From Rubrivivax sp. (GTDB lineage: Bacteria; Pseudomonadota; Gammaproteobacteria; Burkholderiales; Burkholderiaceae_C), in contig JALHMT010000011.1 of assembly GCA_022843905.1 (NCBI GenBank), positions 82,976 to 146,975 of the forward strand: 64,000 bases of DNA. Direction: 5' to 3'. The translations under genes were made by a program, and so were the position numbers. The stretch's first letter is position 1. Each line of letters opens with the position of its first letter. Of the stretch, positions 25,867 through 34,261 are shown one piece after another. Below the pieces are notes generated by a model that saw nothing but the letters and a program-made list of their open reading frames with translations, did not search any database and was not told where the DNA came from.

Positions 25867-26169
25867 TCAGCCAGGCAATTTCGCCGCCAGCAGCTCGATC
25901 TTCTCGATGTTAGGCGGTGTACTGAGCAAGGCGGCTGCGTTCGCCATCAACGCGGCGGCGATCTGGCCGTGCAGGTGAGCCTCGCGGCCGGCCTCGTCCG
26001 CAAAAGCGTCAAAGACGCCGAACGTCGATGGGCCGAACTTCAATGCGAACCAGGCGGTGGTGCCCGATTCGGCGTTGGCGAGCGGCAACGCGCTTCTCAG
26101 AAAGTCGGCAACGGCGATTTCCTGGCCAGGCTTGGCTTCAAGGCGGACGAACAGGGCGAACTTGGTCAT
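25867..26169 (-). CDS. Antibiotic biosynthesis monooxygenase (ABM)-fold protein
   Basis: This 100-residue protein reads MTKFALFVRLEAKPGQEIAVADFLRSA and GTTAWFALKFGPSTFGVFDAFADEAGREAHL, the two-strand, helix and histidine layout of small ABM-fold dimeric proteins (quinol monooxygenase YgiN-like). I chose the ATG at 26169, which has GAGGATC upstream, over longer starts that run into the divergent regulator. It is probably controlled by the GlxA-type regulator divergently encoded 109 bases away. The substrate is unknown. Confidence 0.85.
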   Translation of the reverse strand: MTKFALFVRLEAKPGQEIAVADFLRSALPLANAESGTTAWFALKFGPSTFGVFDAFADEAGREAHLHGQIAAALMANAAALLSTPPNIEKIELLAAKLPG

Positions 26170-26223
26170 GGAGTGATCCTCTGGTTGAACGGGTGAAAGC
26201 TTTGGCGAGTCCGAAGTCTCAGG

Positions 26224-26270
26224 TGCCACGGCAGATTTTGCTAGTGGCAGGAATGACAACATTGATATCA
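26224..26270. promoter_or_regulatory. Inverted repeats in the divergent ABM/GlxA promoter region
   Basis: TGCCAC at 26224-26229 and GTGGCA at 26244-26249 form a dyad with a 14-base gap. A second palindrome TGATATCA lies at 26263-26270, immediately before the regulator start. Either could be the operator for the AraC-type regulator. The assignment is by position and symmetry only. Confidence 0.4.
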
Positions 26271-26278
26271 TTTCCGCC

Positions 26279-27241
26279 ATGAATCTGCACCTTCTTGTTC
26301 TCGATGGCGTGTTCGACCTGGGTCTTGCTGCACTCATGGACACACTGAGCACGGCCAATGAACTGGCAGGCTCGCTCGCACAGGCGCCGCCGCCCATCAA
26401 CGTCACGTTGGTCGGCGTTCGGCGTCGCGTGCGCACCGCGCACGGTCTGGCGGTACCGGTCGTGCCAGTGCACCGCGTGCAAAACCCTGACGTTGTTCTG
26501 GTGCCCGCACTCGGCGCCAAGATGCCAGACGCACTCGCCGCGCGTCTCGCGCATGCGGACGTGGCCGACGCGGTCGTCGCGTTGCAGCAATGGTCAAGCG
26601 CCCGCGCGGCCGCTGGCGCCGCCTGCACTGGCACGTTCTTGCTGGCGGAAAGCGCGCTGCTAGATGGCCAGCGCGCCACAACTTCGTGGTGGCTGGCGCC
26701 AATGTTTCGGCAGCGCTATCCGCACGTGGTGCTCGACGAGTCCCGCATGCTTGTGAATTCGGCCGGCTTCACCACGGCCGGCGCCGCCTTGGCTCATCTC
26801 GACCTGGCATTGAGCGTCGTGCGCAGCCGTAGCCCAGCGCTGGCGGCTCTGGCGGCGCGATACCTGCTGGTAGAGGCCCGCGGCTCGCAAGCTGAGTTCG
26901 TGATCCCCGATCACCTGGCCCATGCCGACCCGGTGGTCGAGCGCTTTGAGGGCTGGGCCAGGCAGCAACTCGCGCACGGGTTCTCTCTCGCCGATGCGGC
27001 CATCGCAGCGGGCGCCAGTGAACGCACCTTGGCGCGGCGCGTGCAAAGCGTATTGGGCAAGACACCCCTCTCGTACTTCCAGGATCTGCGCGTCGAGCGT
27101 GCGGTGCATCTGCTGCGAACCGGCAGCGAGAGCGTCGACCAAATCGCCGCACAGATCGGCTATTCCGACGGTGTGACCCTTCGCAACCTGTTGCGACGCA
27201 AGCTGGGCCGCGGCGTGAGGGAGTTGCGTGCACGTGCCTGA
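26279..27241 (+). CDS. GlxA-family transcriptional regulator (DJ-1/PfpI domain plus AraC HTH)
   Basis: This 320-residue protein starts MNLHLLVLDGVFDLGLAALMDTL, the amidotransferase-like DJ-1/PfpI fold, with a nucleophile-elbow-like ACTGTFLLAESALLDG. From about residue 220 the AraC HTH follows: FSLADAAIAAGASERTLARRVQ, then LGKTPLSYFQDLRVERAVHLL and IAAQIGYSDGVTLRNLLRRKLG. Such proteins usually activate adjacent genes. The divergent ABM monooxygenase is the obvious target. Confidence 0.92.
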   Translation: MNLHLLVLDGVFDLGLAALMDTLSTANELAGSLAQAPPPINVTLVGVRRRVRTAHGLAVPVVPVHRVQNPDVVLVPALGAKMPDALAARLAHADVADAVVALQQWSSARAAAGAACTGTFLLAESALLDGQRATTSWWLAPMFRQRYPHVVLDESRMLVNSAGFTTAGAALAHLDLALSVVRSRSPALAALAARYLLVEARGSQAEFVIPDHLAHADPVVERFEGWARQQLAHGFSLADAAIAAGASERTLARRVQSVLGKTPLSYFQDLRVERAVHLLRTGSESVDQIAAQIGYSDGVTLRNLLRRKLGRGVRELRARA

Positions 27242-27517
27242 TCGGCGCCGCGTGGTGCAGCTCAATGAAGTGCCCGAATGCTGCCGGTACTGAACGTCTG
27301 CAGATGGCCGTCCACGAAGGTTCGGCTGGACATTGCGAGCGGCGGCGATGCGGCCCCAAGCAGTCAGCGAGCACACGAACGTCGCTTGTCCATCGCATCG
27401 CAGCCGCTCGGGCCTGGTGGCTGGCCGGCTCCCCACGACCCAAAGCGGAAGTTCAACCGAGCAAGGCGAGTGACAGCTTGACTGAGGAACGCGTCATAAA
27501 CGCCTGATCCCCACCTC
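27242..27517. other. Short gap before the IS66 insertion, no gene seen
   Basis: About 280 bases follow the GlxA-type regulator and end at the target duplication of the IS66-family element. I see no coding sequence with family features. It continues on the other side of the element at 30412-30468, so the insertion landed in about 330 bases of noncoding DNA between the regulator and the gentisate operon. Confidence 0.35.
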
Positions 27518-27576
27518 GCTTTTGCGTGAGCGTGCAGCCTCCCCACCTTGCCGATCCCTGATGGGATCGTGACGAT

Positions 27577-27606
27577 GGTGCCCACCAATCCGAATAGGTG
27601 GGCACC
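27577..27606 (+). repeat. Hairpin immediately before IS66 tnpA
   Basis: GGTGCCCACC at 27577-27586 and GGTGGGCACC at 27597-27606 form a perfect 10-bp stem with a 10-base loop. The second arm ends one base before the preferred tnpA ATG at 27608, so in a read-through RNA the ribosome site would be masked. Confidence 0.75.
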
Positions 27607-27607
27607 T

Positions 27608-28027
27608 ATGCAACCCAATTCACAGCGGCACGTGCATGGCGCCGAGTTCAAGGCCCAGGTGCTGGAGGAGTGCCGACTGCCGGGCACATCGGTGGCGGCG
27701 GTCGCGCTTGCGCACGGCCTGAACGTGAACCTGGTGCGCAAGTGGCTGGTCGGCCGTGGCCTCAAGCGCGCCGGGCTGTCGGCGCCCAGGCAGGTCACCA
27801 CGACGGCGCCGGCCATGCAGTTCGTGCCGGTCGAGCTGGCCGAGGTACGTGTCGTCGAGCCCTCGTCCGTCGGTCATGCCGCCCCGCAGCGGTCTGCAGC
27901 CGCCGAACCGCCGATCCACATCGAGCTGCGCCGCGGCTGCGCGCAGCTGACGGTGCGCTGGCCATCCTCGCAGGCTGCGGCCTGCGCGGCCTGGCTGAGC
28001 GAACTCGCTGAGACGACGCTGAAGTGA
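27608..28027 (+). CDS. tnpA: IS66-family accessory protein TnpA
   Basis: This 139-residue protein carries an N-terminal HTH typical of IS66 OrfA: GAEFKAQVLEECRLPGTSVAAVALAHGLNVNLVRKWLVG. The C-terminal part ends in the usual FVPVEL and IHIELRRG strands. I chose the ATG at 27608 (MQPNSQRHVHG); upstream starts would read through the hairpin. It binds element ends or aids transposition in characterised relatives. Confidence 0.88.
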   Translation: MQPNSQRHVHGAEFKAQVLEECRLPGTSVAAVALAHGLNVNLVRKWLVGRGLKRAGLSAPRQVTTTAPAMQFVPVELAEVRVVEPSSVGHAAPQRSAAAEPPIHIELRRGCAQLTVRWPSSQAAACAAWLSELAETTLK

Positions 28028-28037
28028 TCCGCACGTC

Positions 28038-28379
28038 ATGATCAGGATCGATGCGCTGTGGCTGTGCGCGCAGCCGGTGGACATGCGTGCCGGCGCCGAG
28101 CGGCTGCTGGCCGCGGTGGTCAGCACGCTCGGCCAGGCCCGCGCCCACCATGGCTACCTGTTCGCCAATGCCCGGGCCACGCGCGTGAAGCTCCTGGTGC
28201 ACGACGGCTTCGGCATCTGGTGCGCGTCGCGGCGGCTGCATGCGGGGCGCTTCGTGTGGCTACCTGCGGGCACGAGCAGTGCGTCGGCGCTGGAGCTCAC
28301 GCGGGCGCAGTTCGACGCCCTGGTGCTCGGCCTGCCCTGGCAGCGCCTGCCCGAGATGAGCGTCATCACGCGCGCCTGA
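28038..28379 (+). CDS. tnpB: IS66 Orf2-like protein TnpB
   Basis: This 113-residue protein matches IS66 Orf2: IDALWLCAQPVDMRAGAERLLAAVV, then YLFANARATRVKLLVHDGFGIWCASRRLHAGRFVW and FDALVLGLPWQRL. It starts 10 bases after tnpA. The protein is required for transposition in studied relatives; its mechanism is not clear. It aligns by eye with the second IS66 TnpB at 59320-59661. Confidence 0.93.
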   Translation: MIRIDALWLCAQPVDMRAGAERLLAAVVSTLGQARAHHGYLFANARATRVKLLVHDGFGIWCASRRLHAGRFVWLPAGTSSASALELTRAQFDALVLGLPWQRLPEMSVITRA

Positions 28380-28450
28380 TCGCGTCAGGCCTCATGCCTG
28401 TGCGTTGACATCGCAATTGCCAATACCCCGAGGCCGCCGGCTGCGGCACG

Positions 28451-30142
28451 ATGCCGCGCATGCTCGGCATGCGCGTTCCTCCTGCGACGGACCTGCAAGG
28501 TCTGCCACCCGAGGCACTGGCGCTGATCGAGCAGATGCAGCGCCACATCGAGCGGCAGGAACAGGCGCTGCTCACGCACCAGCAGCAACTCGCCCAGGGC
28601 CAGGCACTGCTGCAGCGCAAGGACCGCGAGATCGCGCTGCGCGACGCCAAGCTGGAGAAGCTCGAGTTCGAGATCGCACGCTTCAAGCGCTGGAAGTTCG
28701 GCGCCCGGACCGAGGCGATGAACGCCGAGCAGCGGCGGCTGTTCGAGGAGACGCTGGCCGAGGACGAGGCGGCGCTGCAGGCGGCGCTGGAGCGCCTGCG
28801 GGCCGAAGGCAAGGCTGGCGGCGACAAGCCCAAGGCCCCGCCGCGCCGTCCCCGTCGCCAGGCGCTGCCGGCGCACCTGCGCCGGGTCGAGCACCGCCAC
28901 GAGCCCGAAAACACCACCTGCCCGAACGAGGGCTGCGGCCGTCCGATGACGCGCATCGGCGAGGACGTCAGCGAGCGGCTGGACGTCGTGCCGGCGGAGT
29001 TCTTCGTGCACCGCCACGTCTACGGCAAGTGGGCCTGCCGCTGCTGCCAGACGCTGAAGCAGCAGCCGGCGGCTCCCCAGATCATCGACGGCGGAGTTCC
29101 CGCCAGCGGCCTGCTGGCGCACCTGCTGATCAGCCGCTTCACGGATCACCTGCCGTACTACCGGCAGGAGGCGATCAACGCCAGGAGCGGCGTGCACACG
29201 CCGCGCTCGACGCTGGTGGCCTGGGCCGGGCAGGCCGGCGCGGCCCTGGAGCCGCTGTACGACGCGCACAAGCACTTCGTGCTCGGCAGCCGGGTGCTGC
29301 ACGCCGACGAGACGCCGGTGGCGCTGCTGGATCCGGGGGCGGGCAAGACCCGCAGGGCCTACGTCTGGGCCTACGCCCGAAGCTGGCACGACCTCACACC
29401 CGGCGTCATCTACGACTTCTGCCTCGGGCGTGGGGCGCAGTACCCGGTGGCCTTCCTCGCGGGCAACGAGCGCCTGGGCCACCGACGCTGGACAGGCACG
29501 CTGCTGACCGATCGCTACAACGCCTACGACACGGTGCTTGACGAGCGGGTGCATCCGGACCGGCAAGCGGCGGCCTGCGTCGCGCACGCGCGGCGCAAGT
29601 TCGACGAGCTGGCCAAGGCAGGGACGAGCGCGCTCGCCGAGGAGGCGATACGGCGCTTCGGGCGCATCTACGAGATCGAGGGCGAGCTCGGCAGCCTGGA
29701 CGATGCGCACCGGCGGGCGGCACGCGAGGAACTGGCACGGCCGCTGTGGGACGCGCTCAAGGAATGGCTCGAGTTGGAGCGGCGGCTCGTCGTCGACGGC
29801 GGCACGACGGCCGCAGCCATCGACTACACGCTCAACTACTGGAAGGCGCTGACGCGCCACCTCGACGATGGCGCCGTGCCCATCGACAACAACCACCTGG
29901 AGCGGCAGATCAAGCCCTGGGCGATGGGCCGCAAGGCGTGGATGTTCGTGGGCAGCGAACTGGCCGGGCAGCGCGCGGCGATGGTGATGAGCCTGGTGCA
30001 GTCGGCCCGGCTCAACAGCCACGACCCCTTCGCCTACCTCAGCGACGTGCTGCGGCGGCTGCCCACGCAGCTCAACAGCCGGATCGAGGAACTCCTGCCG
30101 CACCTCTGGCGCCCCGACGGGGCCGGCGACACGGCGGCATGA
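28451..30142 (+). CDS. tnpC: IS66 transposase TnpC (DDE)
   Basis: This 563-residue transposase has an N-terminal leucine-zipper-like coiled coil (about 20-75), a zinc-finger region (ENTTCPNEGCGRPM and WACRCCQTL), then the DDE core with VLHADETPVALLDPG, a second Asp in LLTDRYNAYDTV and CVAHARRKFDEL, and the final block PIDNNHLERQIKPWAMGRKAWMF supplying Glu. Three in-frame ATGs at 28451, 28460 and 28469 lie in or beside a hairpin. The gene appears intact. Confidence 0.94.
   Translation: MPRMLGMRVPPATDLQGLPPEALALIEQMQRHIERQEQALLTHQQQLAQGQALLQRKDREIALRDAKLEKLEFEIARFKRWKFGARTEAMNAEQRRLFEETLAEDEAALQAALERLRAEGKAGGDKPKAPPRRPRRQALPAHLRRVEHRHEPENTTCPNEGCGRPMTRIGEDVSERLDVVPAEFFVHRHVYGKWACRCCQTLKQQPAAPQIIDGGVPASGLLAHLLISRFTDHLPYYRQEAINARSGVHTPRSTLVAWAGQAGAALEPLYDAHKHFVLGSRVLHADETPVALLDPGAGKTRRAYVWAYARSWHDLTPGVIYDFCLGRGAQYPVAFLAGNERLGHRRWTGTLLTDRYNAYDTVLDERVHPDRQAAACVAHARRKFDELAKAGTSALAEEAIRRFGRIYEIEGELGSLDDAHRRAAREELARPLWDALKEWLELERRLVVDGGTTAAAIDYTLNYWKALTRHLDDGAVPIDNNHLERQIKPWAMGRKAWMFVGSELAGQRAAMVMSLVQSARLNSHDPFAYLSDVLRRLPTQLNSRIEELLPHLWRPDGAGDTAA
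28455..28475 (+). repeat. Hairpin over the tnpC start codons
   Basis: CGCGCATGC at 28455-28463 and GCATGCGCG at 28467-28475 pair perfectly with a three-base loop. Two of the three candidate ATGs lie in the arms. A similar hairpin covers tnpC in the second IS66 element. Confidence 0.7.
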
Positions 30143-30366
30143 AGAACATCGAGCCGCTGATCGAGGATGGCGGCGAGATCACGGTCGGCGCCATAGGCGG
30201 CGTCGAGTGCGCAGCCACCGCCGCCGACGGCCACAACGCCCTGGCCATGCTGGTCAGGCGTGACGGCGAGACGCTCAACGCCCTGCTCAGACGGCTGGAC
30301 CGGGCCATCGCCCGGTACTACGACACCGGCGAAACGACCGACGAGATCAACCCGCCGAGCGACTGA
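30139..30366 (+). CDS. Small IS66 passenger protein, 75 residues
   Basis: The gene overlaps the tnpC stop as ATGA and encodes MKNIEPLIEDGGEITVGAIGG, then a helical stretch RDGETLNALLRRLDRAIARYYDTGE. Small genes like this follow tnpC in some IS66 elements and have no known role. The overlap and clean reading make it likely to be translated. Confidence 0.7.
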   Translation: MKNIEPLIEDGGEITVGAIGGVECAATAADGHNALAMLVRRDGETLNALLRRLDRAIARYYDTGETTDEINPPSD

Positions 30367-30468
30367 TCCGACTGCTGTCAAGACGGGTCGACTGGACGTT
30401 CACGCTTTTGCGGCAATTCGGCTTCACGGTCACCGGCGCAGCCCGTGCACAAGTGACCGGGAGATCCC

Positions 30469-31461
30469 TCAGTTGGCCACCAGGCCCAGTGACTTGACCA
30501 GTGGGCCAAAGCGCTGGAGGTCTTGCTGGATGAGTTTGTCCAAGTCCGCCGGCCGTACCGGCGTCGGCGCAAGGCCGTAGTCACCCAGCCGCTTCTGCAC
30601 GTCCGCCTGCTGCAGGGCTTTGTTGATCTCAGCGTTCAGGGAAGACACCACATCAGCGGGCGTGGACGCCGGCGCGAAGACGCCGAACCATACCGATACG
30701 TCAAGGTCCTCATGGGAATCCTTGAACTGGGGCAGAGAGGGGAAGATCTCCTTCGCGGCCGGTCCGCTGGCCGCCAAGGGGAGCACAGTACCTGCCTTGA
30801 TGTGCGGCATGGCCTCCACCACACCGCTGATCATGGCATCGACCTCCCCACCGAGAAGGCCTTGGATCGCAGGCGAGGTTCCCTTGTAAGGAATGTGCGT
30901 GAGCTGAATGCCCAGCCGGTTGCATAGCAACTCCATGAGGATGTGCGTCGGATGGCCGGACCCACCGCTTCCGAAGTTGATCGCCTTTGGCTTCGACTTG
31001 GCGAGTTGTACGAAGTCCGCCAGGGTCTTCACGTTCAACTTCGGGTTGATCACCAAAACCAGCGAAGCCTTGCCGAGCAGTGCTACCGATTTGAAGTCCT
31101 TTACCGGGTCATAGGGGAGCTTCGGATACACAAAGGGATTGACCACCATGACCGCATCAGGCGCCACGAGCAAGGTGTTGCCATCGCCGCTGGCCTTGGC
31201 GACATAGTCCGCCGCGATGGCTCCTGCGACCCCCGGACGGTTGTCCGCAATGGCGGTTTGGCGCATTGCTTCACCGAGCTTTTGCGCAACCAAACGCGCC
31301 AGTACGTCGCCGAGCGCGCCGGGCGGGCTGCCCACCACAACGCGGTAAGTGCGCGCCGCCTGCGCGACTGCGTGCAGCGGCATCAAGGCTACGGCACTTG
31401 CAGCCGCCAGGGTCATAAGGGCAGTGCGCCGCGTCGGCAGCGGACAGGGGTAGTTCGTCAT
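30469..31461 (-). CDS. Bug/TctC-family periplasmic solute-binding protein
   Basis: Start at ATG 31461 with GGAGAC upstream gives 330 residues. The N-terminus TRRTALMTLAAASAVALMPLHAVAQA is a signal peptide with an arginine pair. The mature protein reads YRVVVGSPPGALGDVLARLVA, DNRPGVAGAIAADYVAKA, then NFGSGGSGHPTHI and THIPYKGTSPAIQGLLGGEVD, the conserved Bug fold. These proteins bind carboxylates for tripartite tricarboxylate transporters or signalling; no membrane subunits are adjacent. It is last in the gentisate operon, so an aromatic acid ligand is plausible but unproven. Confidence 0.92.
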   Translation of the reverse strand: MTNYPCPLPTRRTALMTLAAASAVALMPLHAVAQAARTYRVVVGSPPGALGDVLARLVAQKLGEAMRQTAIADNRPGVAGAIAADYVAKASGDGNTLLVAPDAVMVVNPFVYPKLPYDPVKDFKSVALLGKASLVLVINPKLNVKTLADFVQLAKSKPKAINFGSGGSGHPTHILMELLCNRLGIQLTHIPYKGTSPAIQGLLGGEVDAMISGVVEAMPHIKAGTVLPLAASGPAAKEIFPSLPQFKDSHEDLDVSVWFGVFAPASTPADVVSSLNAEINKALQQADVQKRLGDYGLAPTPVRPADLDKLIQQDLQRFGPLVKSLGLVAN

Positions 31462-31495
31462 CGTGTCTCCATTGTGGTGATTGACGGGGTTGCTC

Positions 31496-32179
31496 TTAAG
31501 GCCGAGGCACTTCGTCGCCTGGCTGGCAGGAGTCTTGGGCAAGCATCGTCTGGGCGGTTGCCAACCAGACCTGCATCAGGTGTTCGGCCTCGCCTTCGGG
31601 CCCACCGATCAACTGGCGAATGCCGAAGCCACGCGCAAGCGCGAAGGTCAGGCGCACGACATCGTCAACCGCCCGAGGCGTATGGCCCGCTGCTTGCAGG
31701 GCATCGGTCCAGGCTTGTTCCACAGGCAGCCGGTAGGTGCGCGCCAGCGCCTTGATCCTCGTGCCGAGATCAGAGCTCGGGTCCACCATGAGCAGATCGA
31801 GTGACATCACGAAGTCGTCGCCAAGGAAAAAGTCCTTGCTGTCTTCGATCAGGGCATGAAGCAGTTGTTGAGTCGAGTTCGCGCTGCCAGCGATGCGCTC
31901 GAGCGCGCGGTCGTGCGTTTCCCGATACACCTCTTCCAGGGCACGGAGCACCAGCGAATCCTTCGTGGGAAAGTGATGCGTGCTGGCGCCCTTGGACAGT
32001 CCGGCGAGTTCCGCCACGTCCAGGGTGCGCAAGCCTACGTAGCGCCGCTTCTTGAGCAGCTCAATCGCCGCTCGAACCAGCTTCTCCTGGGTCAGCTGAG
32101 TGCGCTCGAGCTGGGTGCGACGCTGCGCAGGTGCGCTCTTGACTGCACCGATGGCGTTGGCCTCGGCTTGATCAGGCAT
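31496..32179 (-). CDS. TetR-family regulator of the gentisate operon
   Basis: This 227-residue protein begins MPDQAEAN at an ATG overlapping the previous stop (ATGCCTGA). The HTH is clear: LTQEKLVRAAIELLKKRRYVGLRTLDVAELAGLSKGASTHHFPTKDSLVLRAL, followed by a helical ligand domain. It is the fourth gene of the operon and probably binds the palindrome at 35249-35266 ahead of the first gene, giving autoregulated repression relieved by an aromatic inducer. Confidence 0.9.
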   Translation of the reverse strand: MPDQAEANAIGAVKSAPAQRRTQLERTQLTQEKLVRAAIELLKKRRYVGLRTLDVAELAGLSKGASTHHFPTKDSLVLRALEEVYRETHDRALERIAGSANSTQQLLHALIEDSKDFFLGDDFVMSLDLLMVDPSSDLGTRIKALARTYRLPVEQAWTDALQAAGHTPRAVDDVVRLTFALARGFGIRQLIGGPEGEAEHLMQVWLATAQTMLAQDSCQPGDEVPRP

Positions 32180-33053
32180 GGGCGCTGACAGCAAACGTCA
32201 TTTCACCCAGGCCCTCACAAGCCACGCGCAGTTTGTCCCCGGGGACGACCGGCCCCACGCCTTCCGGTGTCCCCGTCAGGATTACATCGCCCGGGTACAG
32301 CGTGTACATCGAAGACGCGATCGCGATCAGGTCGGGGATGTCCACTGTCATCGCGCCTGTGGAACTGTGCTGACGGCGTTCGCCGTTGACCCATAGCGAC
32401 ATCGTGAGCCCATGAGGATCCGCAATCTCGTCGGCCGTGACCAACCAAGGCCCCAGGACGGTGTAGCTGTCGGCGGATTTGCGGAAGCTGCGGTCTTCCG
32501 CGCCCCGGACCGTCATGTCCAGGCCGATGCAGTAGCCGGCCACATGGGCCATGGCATCGGCCCGCTTGATGCCGTGCCCCTGCTTGCCGATCACCACTGC
32601 CAGCTCCACTTCGTGATCGGTCCGGCGCTCCGGCAGGATGACCTGCACTCCCTGGGCTGCGCCGGCGATTGCCGAGGTCGCTTTGAGGAACAGTCCGTAC
32701 TTCTCGGTCGGCCGCTCGACACCTTCCAGGGCCTTGCGATGCACGCCCTGGTCGACGGCTGCGTCCCTTGTGTCGAGTTCCACGTGGTGGCGGTAGTTGG
32801 CCGGTGCGGCCATGACTTTGCTGGGGTTCGAGAGGGGGCTTCCCAAGACCACCTGCGCGAGGGCGGTGCGCTGGGCGCTTTCACGAACGCGCTCGACTGC
32901 GGAAATGAGCTGATCGAGATGCAACAGCAGCGGGTCGCCCAGCGGCACTGGCCAGCGCACGGGCGGCAAGACTTCAAGCGCTTCGCTCACATCCAGGACC
33001 ACGTCCCCTTCGACCAGTCCCAGGCGATCTCCATCGAATCGACACAACTTCAT
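32172..33053 (-). CDS. Fumarylacetoacetate hydrolase-family protein, likely fumarylpyruvate hydrolase
   Basis: This 293-residue protein shows the FAH fold: KVMAAPANYRHHVELD, LFLKATSAIAG, then the metal-binding region TDHEVELAVVIGKQG with two Glu, YCIGLDMTVRG, and LYPGDVILTGTPEGVGPVVPGD. It starts with an ATG that overlaps the hydroxylase stop by four bases. In this setting it would split fumarylpyruvate, or maleylpyruvate directly, to pyruvate and fumarate or maleate. No maleylpyruvate isomerase is present. Confidence 0.85.
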   Translation of the reverse strand: MKLCRFDGDRLGLVEGDVVLDVSEALEVLPPVRWPVPLGDPLLLHLDQLISAVERVRESAQRTALAQVVLGSPLSNPSKVMAAPANYRHHVELDTRDAAVDQGVHRKALEGVERPTEKYGLFLKATSAIAGAAQGVQVILPERRTDHEVELAVVIGKQGHGIKRADAMAHVAGYCIGLDMTVRGAEDRSFRKSADSYTVLGPWLVTADEIADPHGLTMSLWVNGERRQHSSTGAMTVDIPDLIAIASSMYTLYPGDVILTGTPEGVGPVVPGDKLRVACEGLGEMTFAVSAHA

Positions 33054-34246
33054 TTGAGTTCCTCTTCGCCTTTCCACAGCCAGTCCAGGCAGCAGTAAAA
33101 GTCTTCGGGGCTGCGCTCGCGCCACTGCGCGTTGCGCACTTCAGCTTCGATGCCCTCGGCGTGATAAGTGGACCAGAGCGCGCGCGATTCCAGCACCACC
33201 CGTGCCGTTCGAAGAAACCTGCGTCGTTCGAACTGTGCAAAGGCCTGAACCGGGTCGTCCGGGCGCCTGGCCATGAACCCTGAGAGGATGACGGCGTCTT
33301 CGAGCGCCATGCCCGCCCCTTGCGCGAGCGACTGAAGCGTCGCGTGCGCCGAGTCGCCCAGCAGCGTCATGCGCCCGTCGTGCCAACGGCGCACCGGTTC
33401 ACGGTCAGCGATCGACCAGCGGCGCGTCATGTTCAGGACGCTCACCACTTCATGCACCTCCGGTACGGCCTTGCTGATCAGCCCGGAGATGTGTGCGTGA
33501 TACGCAGGGCTGGACGGTTCAAGGTCATCAGGCACCTCGAAGACGCCGACGATGTTGATTTCACTGGCGCCGCGCAGCGGGTAATAAATGACGTGGAAGC
33601 CCGCACCCGTGAGCATCGTGACTCCCGGTCTGGCGCGCATGTTCTGGGGCGCCTGGTCTGCCGGGACGATGGAGCGATGGGCGACATAGCCCGTGCTTCG
33701 CCAGATATCGTTGGGGTGCAGCTTGCCTCGCAAACGGGAGCGCAGGCCGTCGGCTGCGATCAGGACGCTCCCGGTGACGGTCCGGCCATCCGCAGCCTGC
33801 ACCTGGACGACATCGCTGTCTTGCGAGAACCCCTCGACGGTGATCGACTGGTTCAGGTCGATGTTGGGCAGTTGCCGGGCTGCGCGCAGCAGGATTTCGT
33901 GCAGGTCCACACGGTGGATGGCGATGTACGGCGCTGGGTATCTCCGCTCGAAAGCGGGACCCTGTAGCGGGATTCGGAAGATGGGTTCGCCGTCGTACGC
34001 ATCGAGCAGCAGCAACTCGGGTGGCAGGTACGCCGCCTGCAGGACATCACGGTCGACGCCCAGACGCTTCAAGGCCGGCAGGACATTCGGACCGATCTGC
34101 ACTCCATAGCCGATCGGGGCGATTTCAGCCGACTGCTCCAGCAGCCGCACCTGGCGCCCCTGCTGGCCCAGAGCCAAGGCTGTGGCCACGCCGCCTAGAC
34201 CGCCGCCGGCGACGATGACGGGCAATTCATCCTTCAGTGAACTCAT
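33050..34246 (-). CDS. FAD-dependent monooxygenase, likely 3-hydroxybenzoate 6-hydroxylase
   Basis: This 398-residue group A flavoprotein has the FAD site VIVAGGGLGGVATALALGQQG, the second motif VLIAADGLRSRLRG, and the third motif LLGDSAHATLQSLAQGAGMALEDA. The N-terminal block IGYGVQIGPNVLPALKRLGV resembles 3-hydroxybenzoate 6-hydroxylases and salicylate hydroxylases. Placement directly between a gentisate dioxygenase-type gene and an FAH hydrolase favours conversion of 3-hydroxybenzoate to gentisate with NADH and O2. Confidence 0.85.
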   Translation of the reverse strand: MSSLKDELPVIVAGGGLGGVATALALGQQGRQVRLLEQSAEIAPIGYGVQIGPNVLPALKRLGVDRDVLQAAYLPPELLLLDAYDGEPIFRIPLQGPAFERRYPAPYIAIHRVDLHEILLRAARQLPNIDLNQSITVEGFSQDSDVVQVQAADGRTVTGSVLIAADGLRSRLRGKLHPNDIWRSTGYVAHRSIVPADQAPQNMRARPGVTMLTGAGFHVIYYPLRGASEINIVGVFEVPDDLEPSSPAYHAHISGLISKAVPEVHEVVSVLNMTRRWSIADREPVRRWHDGRMTLLGDSAHATLQSLAQGAGMALEDAVILSGFMARRPDDPVQAFAQFERRRFLRTARVVLESRALWSTYHAEGIEAEVRNAQWRERSPEDFYCCLDWLWKGEEELK

Positions 34247-34261
34247 GGCGATGAGCGCCTT

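Larger units (their letters stand above)
27518..30411 (+). mobile_element. IS66-family insertion sequence with intact 8-bp target duplication
   Basis: The element spans 27526-30403. Its ends read GTGAGCGTGCAG on the left and, inverted, GTGAACGTCCAG on the right (imperfect). It is flanked by GCTTTTGC at 27518-27525 and the identical GCTTTTGC at 30404-30411, an 8-bp duplication as expected for IS66. It encodes tnpA, tnpB, tnpC and a small downstream gene. The perfect duplication indicates simple, fairly recent transposition. Confidence 0.92.

Noticed and set aside
28385..30103. Minus-strand open frame of 572 codons opposite IS66 tnpC
   Set aside because: tnpC is unambiguous with zinc and DDE motifs; the antisense frame has no domain.
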